Of a stretch of DNA of 64,000 bases, positions 46,908-54,868 are shown piece by piece (the first letter of the stretch is position 1; every line of letters starts with the position of its first letter). This DNA is from UBA11865 sp963749825 (GTDB lineage: Bacteria > Chloroflexota > Anaerolineae > Promineifilales > Promineifilaceae), in assembly GCA_963749825.1 (NCBI GenBank), contig CAVVOI010000012.1:1178001-1242000 (forward strand), read 5' to 3'. The position numbers were made by a program, and so were the translations under genes. A model generated the notes under the pieces. The model searched no databases. It saw only the letters and a program-made list of their open reading frames with translations, and was not told where the DNA came from.

Positions 46908-48398
46908 ATGGCCCAGAATCAAGGTAAAAAGACCCAGGAGCCTACCAGCAAAGCCCGAACAAAAACCGATAAGAAAGATGAAGAAATTCGCCAGCCACAG
47001 GACCAGACTTCTGATCTTGGGTTGACTGTGGAAGCCAAGCCTCCCACGGTCCATACAATGGCCGACCAGGTAAGAAATACCTGGGGAACTGAAGCCCGGC
47101 AAAAAAGCATGGCCAACATCCAGCGCCAATTGGGCAACACCTACGCTTCGATGGTAGCGGCCGAAGTCCAGAAAGAGTCTGAAACTGATAGTCTGGTTCA
47201 ACGCCATCCAGAAGGGGCCGACCTGGTACCCGAGGCGCCAGATGCGGTTGAGGGGTTGGACGCAGCTAGGAGCGGCGAAATGCCGGCTGCACCCCGGTCT
47301 GGTGAAGGTGACGAGGCCGAGGAAGGTGAGGCTGAAAGCACGCCGGCTGCTGAACCAGAAACAGACGCCGGCGAGGGTGCGGGCGGCGGTGCTGAAGCCG
47401 AAGCAGAGACTGGCGCCGAAGCAGAGACTGGCGCCGAAGCTGGTACTGAAGCCGAAACAGAGACTGGCGCCGAAGCTGGTACTGAAGCCGGAACAGAGGC
47501 CGAGACTGAAGCGGCTGAAGAGAGCGAGGCCCCACCTGCCCCAGTATTAGGACCAACCATGGCTGTCGCTTTTTCCCAACAAGCGTTGCAGGATGCCTTT
47601 AGTGGGGTAGCGGGCCGAGACATCATTCCGGGCAATATCACGGTTGTGGCCAGTAGAGATGAGTTGTATGCTGCCTATGACCAGTGGTGCATTGATCACA
47701 ATGTCACCAACTCGGATACCGGCGTGACATGGGTGGCCGGTGACTTGGCCCGTCGTAACGCTGCCAGGGGCTTGCGTACGAACGCCTTTGCCGAGCCGGA
47801 ACCCGGCACTAACATTTGGGTCGATGCATCGGGCACCGATCCCACAGCCACCGTCCACGAGATGCTCCACATCAATACCGCCAGTGGTTTCCGGGCCGCA
47901 GTAGGTGAAATCGTCAATGAAGGCACAACGCAACGGCTGGCCGTCCGCGCGGTACAAGCCACGGGAAGTTCAGTTGCCGGCTCGGAAAACACATACCAGA
48001 GAGAACAAGAAGTTGTGGAGGGTATCGCCAATATCGTTGGCGATGAAGTAGTCACAAGCGCCTACTTTAATGGGGCAGATAGTATGATCACCAGCTACGA
48101 AGACCGGGCAGGAGAGAATACTTGGACCGCTTTGAAAGCCTTACTAGATGCCAGAAATTTCGATACGGCCCTGGCTCTGCTACGGAATTCTGGTTCCCAA
48201 GCAAGAATACGCCAGATTAATCGACTACTGGAAGGCTGGGTTAGCGATACCGATCTGGCCGGAATCGAGGATATTTATACAAACAGTTCCACCCAGGAAA
48301 AGGAAGCCATTCGCGCGGCTGTCCTGCCACAGACTTACGAAGTGTTCTGGCGAAGTCGAACCCGAAGACGCGTACGAGAAATCATTGAGGCCAGCTAA
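46908..48398 (+). CDS. Putative zinc metalloprotease effector with acidic repeat linker
   Basis: This 496-residue protein has three parts. Residues 1-110 are polar, with NIQRQLGNTYASMVAAE and SLVQRH, a pattern resembling the QRxLGN segment in proteins associated with extracellular contractile injection systems. Residues about 125-213 are an acidic Glu/Ala/Thr/Gly linker encoded by 18-bp tandem repeats. The rest is a soluble domain with H317-E-M-L-H321 and a likely third ligand E338 in EIVNEGTTQRL, a gluzincin-type HExxH...NEG arrangement. There is no signal peptide, so secretion would need a dedicated system, or the protein acts inside the cell. AGGAGG precedes the ATG, and a strong promoter lies upstream. 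The downstream gene overlaps by one base. The effector role is inference; no injection-system genes are present. Confidence 0.75.
   Translation: MAQNQGKKTQEPTSKARTKTDKKDEEIRQPQDQTSDLGLTVEAKPPTVHTMADQVRNTWGTEARQKSMANIQRQLGNTYASMVAAEVQKESETDSLVQRHPEGADLVPEAPDAVEGLDAARSGEMPAAPRSGEGDEAEEGEAESTPAAEPETDAGEGAGGGAEAEAETGAEAETGAEAGTEAETETGAEAGTEAGTEAETEAAEESEAPPAPVLGPTMAVAFSQQALQDAFSGVAGRDIIPGNITVVASRDELYAAYDQWCIDHNVTNSDTGVTWVAGDLARRNAARGLRTNAFAEPEPGTNIWVDASGTDPTATVHEMLHINTASGFRAAVGEIVNEGTTQRLAVRAVQATGSSVAGSENTYQREQEVVEGIANIVGDEVVTSAYFNGADSMITSYEDRAGENTWTALKALLDARNFDTALALLRNSGSQARIRQINRLLEGWVSDTDLAGIEDIYTNSSTQEKEAIRAAVLPQTYEVFWRSRTRRRVREIIEAS
47400..47489 (+). repeat. Five 18-bp tandem repeats encoding acidic linker
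   Basis: Units of 18 bp follow one another in the order A-A-B-A'-B. A is GAAGCAGAGACTGGCGCC (47400-47417 and 47418-47435), B is GAAGCTGGTACTGAAGCC (47436-47453 and 47472-47489), and A' (47454-47471) differs from A by one base. The repeat is in frame, so copy number can vary without breaking the gene. Confidence 0.9.
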
Positions 48399-48946
48399 TG
48401 AGCGATAATGGAACGGTACAAAAGATCACGGATCTAAAAAGCGAAAGTAAACGTTTATTTAATGAGGCGCTGCAAAATCAGGGTGACAAATCGACCCGCT
48501 GGCAGCGTTCGCTAGAGATCAGCGACCAGGTAAGGATACTCAGAGAAGAAGCAAATTTACTGACCGGTCCTATCCGTTTAAATATTGAATCGGATCTACT
48601 TGAAATAGAAGGCTGGATGATTTTTTTGCTCTCTGATTTGAACAAACCCGAGGAGTTGCTGACGGAGGCCGAAACGCTGGAGCAAGCAGTGCGTCGGCTA
48701 TATAGCGAATCTTTTGAGTTAGCTAAGGATTTTGCCCTCAATAATGGGGACCGATCCGCGATGCAACAACGGGGAACAGAACTAGATAGCGAGCTCGATG
48801 AGTTGCTTAAGCGTGGCGGTCGTGACGATCCCGAAATGCAGCGTTTGTTGAGCGAAGCTAGTCTGGATATTGATTATGTGACCCGCAGTGGCAACAGTCC
48901 CATCAGTACTCGCCTGGCCTACTATTTGATGGAACTACGCGGGTAA
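48398..48946 (+). CDS. Small helical protein translationally coupled to the metalloprotease
   Basis: The 182-residue protein is acidic and predicted almost wholly alpha-helical, with long amphipathic stretches (about 5-60, 75-140 and 150-180). It has no signal and no membrane segment. Its ATG shares a base with the TAA of the metalloprotease gene (TAATG at 48396-48400), so ribosomes can re-initiate and fix the ratio of the two products. I do not recognise the family. An inhibitor, immunity protein or chaperone for the protease is plausible from the arrangement, but no sequence feature proves it. Confidence 0.72.
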   Translation: MSDNGTVQKITDLKSESKRLFNEALQNQGDKSTRWQRSLEISDQVRILREEANLLTGPIRLNIESDLLEIEGWMIFLLSDLNKPEELLTEAETLEQAVRRLYSESFELAKDFALNNGDRSAMQQRGTELDSELDELLKRGGRDDPEMQRLLSEASLDIDYVTRSGNSPISTRLAYYLMELRG

Positions 48947-48999
48947 GCTTTTCTTTTTTTGATCGCTTCATTAAAAAGTGGCGGTTCAAGCAGATAAAA

Positions 49000-49812
49000 T
49001 CAGCGCTGATCAACCAATTCTCTGATACGCGTCACGTTCTCATCAAAATCCTGGAGCAACGTGTATTTGTGGACAGAGCCATCACTAGCCGCGATTTCCG
49101 CATATGCTTGAGATATAGTTACGAATAATATCTTCTGACGGACAACTGGTTTTACTTCGGTTATTTTGCTCAGGGCTATTGATATAGGGAACGCTTCTTC
49201 AAGCGCCTCATATTCCCTCGGCTTCCACTTCCATACATCCCGCATATCCCATAGAAAGATGAGGCGTTCTGTAGTCAGGAGAGCCCTGACGCTCGTCAAC
49301 GTTCGCCAATTCTTGAACCAATAGTATCCGGCTACGGACCATAACTCCTCTTCATCTTGAAGCTTGGGAATTTCAGAATAATCGTCGCCGCCAAAGATGT
49401 CGGCCGCTTTCTCTACCGTGGTGGAAGCAGCGCTTCCTTCAAGCCAGTCTATTAACTTCCCCAAACCATCGTCGAAATCCTCAGCTACATCAAAAACCGG
49501 ACGGCCGGCCAGTCTCTCCTGCCATTCGAATGGTACGCTATCAGGCCGGAGCACTATTGCAGCGATAGGTATTTCACTCTGGTCGGCGACTTCAAATTGC
49601 CGGCGAACAAGGTCGGAGTCCATTGCTTCCGCCGAGAGCAAGAGCAGGAACGCGTCGGAACGTTCGATGGCAAAAGATGCCTGTCGCGATAAATAATCAT
49701 CGGTTTGACTTTCGTCTAGCCAGGGTTTATAACCGGCCGTTTCAAGCCTGGTAGCGATATTCTCGACTACTTCCTTATGGTTAAGGACTTGACATAAAAA
49801 AAGATATTCCAT
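49000..49812 (-). CDS. TIR-domain protein with C-terminal PH/GRAM-like domain
   Basis: Residues 1-125 look like a bacterial TIR domain. EYLFLCQVLNHKEVVE is the first strand and helix, AGYKPWLDESQTDDYL follows, and FAIERSDAFLLLLSAEAM is the central strand. By my hand alignment with SARM1, the position of the catalytic Glu appears to hold Ser (YLSRQ), so NADase activity is doubtful. Residues about 160-271 resemble a PH/GRAM-like domain (LLTTERLIFLWD, ISIALSKITEVKP, ILFVTIS). It has no membrane segment. The ATG at 49812 follows an in-frame GTG at 49815; either could be used. It converges on the metalloprotease operon (stop-to-stop gap 53 nt). Confidence 0.8.
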   Translation of the reverse strand: MEYLFLCQVLNHKEVVENIATRLETAGYKPWLDESQTDDYLSRQASFAIERSDAFLLLLSAEAMDSDLVRRQFEVADQSEIPIAAIVLRPDSVPFEWQERLAGRPVFDVAEDFDDGLGKLIDWLEGSAASTTVEKAADIFGGDDYSEIPKLQDEEELWSVAGYYWFKNWRTLTSVRALLTTERLIFLWDMRDVWKWKPREYEALEEAFPISIALSKITEVKPVVRQKILFVTISQAYAEIAASDGSVHKYTLLQDFDENVTRIRELVDQR

Positions 49813-49896
49813 CACTTAAAACGCCTGTAGATTCGACAGCGATAATTAGCCCTTGTTTTTAGCTCATGGAACCAAGCAGGCTCCTAGATGATAAAG

Positions 49897-49928
49897 AAAA
49901 AAGCCGCCTCATCATCAGTTGAAGCGGC
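49897..49928 (-). terminator. Terminator of tRNA-Pro
   Basis: On the - strand GCCGC (49924-49928) pairs with GCGGC (49903-49907) and is followed by TTTTTT (49897-49902), starting 9 nt after the tRNA 3' end. It is a simple intrinsic terminator. Confidence 0.75.
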
Positions 49929-49936
49929 CTCTGTAG

Positions 49937-50010
49937 TCGGGGTGACCGGAATTGAACCGATGACCTCTCCGACCCGAACGGAGCGCGCTACCAAGCTGCG
50001 CCACACCCCG
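49937..50010 (-). tRNA. tRNA-Pro (anticodon CGG)
   Basis: The 74-nt gene starts CGGGGTG and ends CACCCCGA, with a 7-bp acceptor stem. The anticodon arm is CTCCG-TTCGGGT-CGGAG, giving anticodon CGG (proline, CCG codons). The T arm contains GGTTCAATTCC, and the D arm has GGCGCAGCTTGGTAGCGC. CCA is not encoded. It has its own terminator just downstream and lies divergent from the membrane protein gene at 50134. Confidence 0.97.
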
Positions 50011-50133
50011 AATACTCCCGAAATTATAGGTCAAGTTGGTTACTTTGCAAGCCCATTTACAATATGCTGCTCAGGGTTGGACTTTATCCTGTGCATTGGC
50101 TATGACCTATGCCTTGTCATATAATCACCAATA

Positions 50134-50562
50134 ATGGTCAAAGCCCAACAACAGGGTCGTCAAAGTAATCGACCTCTGAGCGTAACTCTTTTAACCTGGG
50201 GGGTTTTCTTACTTGGACTCGTGAATGTGTGGCGGGCAGTTGCTCTGTTCAAACAAAGCAACCTGTTGCTTGACCTAGGCGTGTCTCTCGATCCAAGATT
50301 GCGGATGTTTGTCGCTATTATATGGGCGTTAGTTTTTATATCTATTTCGCTATCAATATGGAGAAGATGGAAGGCAGCGCGTTTTTTGACACCCATTCTT
50401 CTGATTTTATATGCAGTCTACCAGCTTGGCTTGGTCCGATTTTTCAGCCAAACTTTCAAGGTCAATGATAATTGGCAGACTGATATCGTACTCTACGCAG
50501 CGGCCCTAATCTTCACCACTTGGGCTCTTAATCACAAGGATGCGCGACATTATTTCGACTAA
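50134..50562 (+). CDS. Small membrane protein of unknown function
   Basis: This 142-residue protein has four hydrophobic helices (about 15-40, 57-77, 82-102 and 115-132) separated by short loops, and a charged C-terminus (HKDARHYFD). I cannot place it in a family. It lies between the divergent tRNA-Pro gene and the start of the carboxylase cluster on the same strand, 67 nt before pccB. It could be its own transcript or read through into the cluster; no terminator separates them. Confidence 0.65.
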   Translation: MVKAQQQGRQSNRPLSVTLLTWGVFLLGLVNVWRAVALFKQSNLLLDLGVSLDPRLRMFVAIIWALVFISISLSIWRRWKAARFLTPILLILYAVYQLGLVRFFSQTFKVNDNWQTDIVLYAAALIFTTWALNHKDARHYFD

Positions 50563-50629
50563 GCCGAGAATTATTGGTTTCAGCCAGTTTTAGAGATTCT
50601 TAGCGCCAAATCGTTAGTTGAGGATGAAT

Positions 50630-52177
50630 ATGGCGGATTCAAATGTCGAAGAATTGCGACGGATAAGAACAATGTCCCAACAAGGGGGTGGTGAAGAACG
50701 CATCAAAAAACACAAGGCGGCTGGAAAAATGACCGCTCACGAGCGTATTGACCTTTTGCTGGACAAAGGCTCGTTTCGAGAAATCGATGCTTTCGTCATG
50801 CACCGCGAAACGAATTTTGGCATGTGGGATAGGCGCATTCCAGGTGACAGCGTGGTCACCGGCTGGGGCACCATCGACGGACGGCTAGTCTACGTCTTCA
50901 GCCAGGATTTTACGGTTTTCGGGGGAAGCCTGAGCATGGTCCATGCCGAAAAAGTCTGCAAGATCATGGATATGGCCATGCGCAATGGCGCGCCCATCAT
51001 TGGCTTAAACGATTCAGGTGGAGCGCGGATTCAAGAAGGAGTCGTCAGCCTGGGTGGTTATGCCGATATCTTCTTACGCAATACCCTGGCTTCAGGCGTT
51101 GTGCCTCAAATCAGCGCCATAATGGGACCATGTGCCGGCGGAGCCGTCTATTCGCCAGCGCTCACGGATTATATATTTATGGTCAAAAATACCAGCCACA
51201 TGTTCATCACCGGACCGGACGTTGTCAAAGCGGTAACGGGCGAAGATGTGACCTTTGAAGAACTTGGCGGCGCCATCACCCACAGTTCGGTGAGCGGCGT
51301 CGCTCACTTGGCCACCGAATCAGAAGCCGACTGCCTCTATCTTATTCGTGAACTGCTGAGCTACCTACCATCAAACAATATGGAAGATCCCCCGTTCCGG
51401 CCCGCGAGCGACGACTCATTGCGGACTGAAGCAGCTTTGGATACCTTGGTGCCCGATAATCCTAACAAACCTTATGATATCAAAGATGCCATTCGGTTAA
51501 TCGTCGACAATGGCGAATTTTACGAGATTCAACCGGATTATGCGCAAAATATCGTCGTGGGTTATGCACGCCTGGGTGGATTTCCGGTCGGTATTGTTGC
51601 CAACCAGCCCATGGTCTTGGCCGGCGTTCTGGATATCAACGCCAGTGAAAAAGCCGGTAGATTCGTGCGCTTCTGCGATAGTTTCAATATTCCATTAATC
51701 GTTTTTGAGGACGTACCCGGATTCTTGCCCGGCGTCGACCAGGAACATGGCGGTATCATTCGTCATGGCGCCAAATTGCTTTACGCCTTTTGTGAAGCGA
51801 CTGTTCCAAAAATCACTGTCGTGACTCGTAAAGCCTATGGCGGCGCCTATTGCGTTATGAATAGCAAACATATTCGGGCCGACTTAAACTTGGCCTGGCC
51901 CACGGCCGAAATCGCCGTCATGGGCGCTGAGGGGGCAGTAAATATCATATTTCGCCGGGAATTGGCCGAAGCTGAAGATCCGGTTGCCCGGCGGAGTGAA
52001 TTGGTCGAAGAGTACAGCGAACGCTTTGCCAGCCCTTATGCGGCCGCCCGGCACGGCTATGTCGATGATGTGATCGAACCAAACCAGACCCGGCCCCGGC
52101 TCATTAATGCCCTTAACATGTTACAAAACAAGCGAGATAACAATCCTCCCAAGAAACATGGCAATATACCCTTATGA
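50630..52177 (+). CDS. pccB: Acyl-CoA carboxylase carboxyltransferase subunit (propionyl-CoA carboxylase beta)
   Basis: The 515-residue subunit transfers CO2 from carboxybiotin to an acyl-CoA, most likely propionyl-CoA given the neighbours. It shows the two-domain crotonase-like carboxyltransferase. MTAHERIDLLLDKGSF leads to SQDFTVFGGSLSMVHAEK, IIGLNDSGGARIQEGV, IMGPCAGGAVYSPAL and in the second half FVRFCDSFNIPLIVFEDVPG with KAYGGAYCVMNSK. GAGG lies 6 nt before the ATG at 50630. Its stop overlaps the biotin carboxylase start (ATGA), the first of two overlaps in this three-gene carboxylase operon. Use of acetyl-CoA as well cannot be excluded. Confidence 0.94.
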   Translation: MADSNVEELRRIRTMSQQGGGEERIKKHKAAGKMTAHERIDLLLDKGSFREIDAFVMHRETNFGMWDRRIPGDSVVTGWGTIDGRLVYVFSQDFTVFGGSLSMVHAEKVCKIMDMAMRNGAPIIGLNDSGGARIQEGVVSLGGYADIFLRNTLASGVVPQISAIMGPCAGGAVYSPALTDYIFMVKNTSHMFITGPDVVKAVTGEDVTFEELGGAITHSSVSGVAHLATESEADCLYLIRELLSYLPSNNMEDPPFRPASDDSLRTEAALDTLVPDNPNKPYDIKDAIRLIVDNGEFYEIQPDYAQNIVVGYARLGGFPVGIVANQPMVLAGVLDINASEKAGRFVRFCDSFNIPLIVFEDVPGFLPGVDQEHGGIIRHGAKLLYAFCEATVPKITVVTRKAYGGAYCVMNSKHIRADLNLAWPTAEIAVMGAEGAVNIIFRRELAEAEDPVARRSELVEEYSERFASPYAAARHGYVDDVIEPNQTRPRLINALNMLQNKRDNNPPKKHGNIPL

Positions 52178-53694
52178 GCACTGATAAGTTGTTTACCAGG
52201 CGATTCGATAAACTCTTGGTGGCAAACAGGGGTGAGATCGCCATCAGAATTATTCGCGCCTGCCGCGAATTGGGCATTGGCACCGTTGCCATTTACTCTG
52301 ATGTCGATCGTAACGCGCCCCACGTACGTTTTGCCGATCAGGCCTTCCATATCGGTCCGCCAGCAGCAGCTCAAAGTTACCTGGTTATCCCAAAACTCAT
52401 CGAGGCCGCCAGGCAATCAGAAGCCCAGGCAATACATCCAGGCTATGGATTCTTGGCTGAACGAGCTGAATTTGCCCAGGCCTGTCTCGATGCCGGGCTG
52501 GTATTTGTGGGACCGACCCCGTCCGCGATCCAGACAATGGGCGACAAGCAACAAGCCAGACAAACCGTACAAGCGGCTGGCGTACCGGTTGTACCGGGTA
52601 CAGAACCGGGAATGAGCGATGACCAGCTCATCGAGGCGGCCCCGAAGATTGGTTTCCCCCTATTGGTGAAAGCGGCTGCCGGCGGCGGCGGTAAAGGGAT
52701 GCGTTCCGTAAACGAGCTATCCCAGCTACCGGGGGCCTTGGCAGCGGCCCGGCGCGAGGCCCAGTCAGCTTTCGCCGACGGCACTATCTATCTCGAAAAG
52801 ATGATTTCCGAAAGCCGCCATATCGAAATCCAGGTATTAGCCGATATTCATGGAAATTACATCCATTTAGGCGAGCGAGAATGTTCCTTACAGCGCCGCC
52901 ATCAAAAGGTAATTGAAGAAGCGCCTTCGTTTGTGGTCGATGATGAATTGCGCCAGAAAATGGGCCAGGTAGCTATCGCGGCTGCGAAATCGGTCAATTA
53001 TGTGAATGCCGGAACCATTGAATTTTTAGTAGACCGTGACAAGAACTTTTACTTTTTGGAAATGAACACTCGCGTCCAGGTCGAACACCCGGTCACGGAA
53101 CTTGTCACTGGCGTGGACATCGTCCAGGAACAATTAAGGATAGCTCGCGGCCGGAAATTGCGTTTTAGTCAGGAAGACATCAAAGTGCGCGGTTGGGCTA
53201 TCGAGTGCCGGATCAATGCCGAAGATCCTTACAACGACTACCTGCCATCAACTGGCACCATTACCACCATTCGCCTACCAACTGGTCCAGGAGTTCGAGT
53301 GGATACAGGAGTTTATCCAGGTTACGAGATAACGCCCTACTATGATCCCCTCATCAGCAAGTTAATTTGTTATGGCGAGACCAGAGGCGAAGCCGTTCTA
53401 CGGATGCGACGAGCCCTGGAGGAATACCGGATCATGGGCGTCAAGACTAACATTCCTTTCCACCAACATATGATGGATAGCCACCGTTTCCTTTCTGGGC
53501 AATTCGATACAAAATTTGTTGAAGAGCGCTTCAGCATGAGCGATCGTGAGGCCCCAGATGCTTTGCAAGCGGCGATATTGGCCACTTTGGTCGCCCATCG
53601 CCAGGGCCAGCAAGCCAGTCAAATTGTCGCCCCCGGCTCCCGAGATACAAGCAACTGGAAATGGCTTAGCCGGTGGGAGAGGCTGCAACGGTGA
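52174..53694 (+). CDS. Biotin carboxylase subunit of acyl-CoA carboxylase
   Basis: The 506-residue ATP-grasp enzyme carboxylates biotin using ATP and bicarbonate. LVANRGEIAIRIIRACRELG opens it. The ATP loop is KAAAGGGGKGMR, and catalytic regions include HIEIQVLAD, GERECSLQRRHQK, FLEMNTRVQVEHPVTE and IECRINAEDP. It is about 50 residues longer than the core enzyme, with a poorly conserved C-terminus. It overlaps pccB by 4 nt and the biotin carrier gene by 4 nt, so all three subunits are made together. It may equally be called accC or pccA. Confidence 0.95.
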   Translation: MSTDKLFTRRFDKLLVANRGEIAIRIIRACRELGIGTVAIYSDVDRNAPHVRFADQAFHIGPPAAAQSYLVIPKLIEAARQSEAQAIHPGYGFLAERAEFAQACLDAGLVFVGPTPSAIQTMGDKQQARQTVQAAGVPVVPGTEPGMSDDQLIEAAPKIGFPLLVKAAAGGGGKGMRSVNELSQLPGALAAARREAQSAFADGTIYLEKMISESRHIEIQVLADIHGNYIHLGERECSLQRRHQKVIEEAPSFVVDDELRQKMGQVAIAAAKSVNYVNAGTIEFLVDRDKNFYFLEMNTRVQVEHPVTELVTGVDIVQEQLRIARGRKLRFSQEDIKVRGWAIECRINAEDPYNDYLPSTGTITTIRLPTGPGVRVDTGVYPGYEITPYYDPLISKLICYGETRGEAVLRMRRALEEYRIMGVKTNIPFHQHMMDSHRFLSGQFDTKFVEERFSMSDREAPDALQAAILATLVAHRQGQQASQIVAPGSRDTSNWKWLSRWERLQR

Positions 53695-54197
53695 AATATA
53701 TAACGAAGGTTAGCGACCAGGAATACACCATCGAAATCGACCACGAAAACCAAATTCGAGTTAATGGCCAACTGTATAACGTTGATTTTCATCAGCTGAC
53801 CGAAGGCGGTATATTGTCCCTCTTGCTAAACAATCGCTCGCTGGAAGCTATCGTCGAAGAGCGGGATCAAGCCTGGGAAGTTCTCATCCAAGGAGAACTT
53901 TACTCGGTTCAAGTCCAGGATGAGCGAGCTTACCGGCTGGCCAAGGCGCGTGGTTCCACGGCCGAAGTTACCGGTGAAGCGATCATCAAATCGCCGATGC
54001 CGGGCCTAATCATCGCTGTATTGGTCGAGGAAGGACAAGTTGTTCAAAAGGGAGATCAAATCATCATTCTTGAATCCATGAAGATGGAAAACGAACTCCG
54101 ATCTCCTCGGGCTGGTCTAGTCAAACAGATCATGATAGAACCTGGAACCAGTGTAGAAAAAGACCAGGCACTGGTTTCAATTGGAGACGAAATTTGA
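53691..54197 (+). CDS. Biotin carboxyl carrier subunit
   Basis: The 168-residue protein ends in a biotinyl domain with the biotin-accepting lysine in LESMKMENELRSPRAG and the GEAIIKSPMPGLI entry strand. Residues 1-90 are a beta-rich region as in the linker/BT domain of acyl-CoA carboxylases. The GTG at 53691 overlaps the stop of the biotin carboxylase gene (GTGA) and has GAGAGG 8 nt upstream, so it is preferred to the GTG at 53673. The protein carries carboxybiotin between the two catalytic subunits. Confidence 0.92.
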   Translation: MKYITKVSDQEYTIEIDHENQIRVNGQLYNVDFHQLTEGGILSLLLNNRSLEAIVEERDQAWEVLIQGELYSVQVQDERAYRLAKARGSTAEVTGEAIIKSPMPGLIIAVLVEEGQVVQKGDQIIILESMKMENELRSPRAGLVKQIMIEPGTSVEKDQALVSIGDEI

Positions 54198-54207
54198 GCT
54201 GCAAAAC

Positions 54208-54834
54208 ATGAGTCAAAATAATAACTCGAACTTGGAAATTGAAGTCAAGTTTCTCGTTCCTAATCTATCCGAAATTCGAGACCGGCTTTTGTTATCAGGC
54301 GCGGTCTCACTCAGGCCGCGGACCTATGAGCGCAATATTCGCTACGACAATGCCTGGGACGGATTGATGCGGCAAGGCAAGCTGCTACGTTTGCGCCAGG
54401 ATGCCAATGCCATTATTACTTATAAAGGCCATCCAGGAGAAGATATTCCTTCGGAAGCTAGAATCAGGGAGGAGCTTGAGATGACGGTCGAGGATTTCGA
54501 TACGGCCGCGTCTATATTGGAGCGTATAGGATTCGAACCAAGACAAGTATATGAAAAGTATCGCGAAACATATGAGATACTAGCGGTCGAAGTCGTGCTG
54601 GATGAAATGCCGTTCGGTGATTTCGTTGAATTGGAAGGAGAAGAAAGTTCGATAAAGGCCGTCGCCCAACAATTACGATTGAATTGGGACCGGCGTATCC
54701 TAACCAATTATCTAAACTTATTCGCCAGCCTGAAAGAATCTCATCATTTGCCTTTTAAAGATCTGACTTTCGAAAACTTTGCCACCACAAATCACTCAGC
54801 GTGCGATATCTTAGACTATTCTATCTCAGAGTAG
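54208..54834 (+). CDS. CYTH-domain protein (class IV adenylate cyclase/thiamine triphosphatase-like)
   Basis: The 208-residue protein has the CYTH opening EIEVKFLV (ExExK), a GKLLRLRQDANAIITYKG basic segment, EARIREELEM and a final acidic GDFVELEGEESSI. These acidic and basic strands line the tunnel where triphosphates bind. Family members are adenylate cyclases, thiamine triphosphatases or inorganic triphosphatases; the activity here is unknown. It lies 10 nt after the biotin carrier gene, inside the carboxylase/mutase cluster, so it is co-transcribed with those genes. A frame extension to a TTG at 54181 overlaps the carrier gene and is less likely. Confidence 0.85.
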   Translation: MSQNNNSNLEIEVKFLVPNLSEIRDRLLLSGAVSLRPRTYERNIRYDNAWDGLMRQGKLLRLRQDANAIITYKGHPGEDIPSEARIREELEMTVEDFDTAASILERIGFEPRQVYEKYRETYEILAVEVVLDEMPFGDFVELEGEESSIKAVAQQLRLNWDRRILTNYLNLFASLKESHHLPFKDLTFENFATTNHSACDILDYSISE

Positions 54835-54868
54835 CTATAGTAAATGAAACCATCAGGAATAATTATCG

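Noticed and set aside
47400..47489. Tandem repeats as a CRISPR array
   Set aside because: Units are contiguous without spacers and encode a regular acidic linker in frame.
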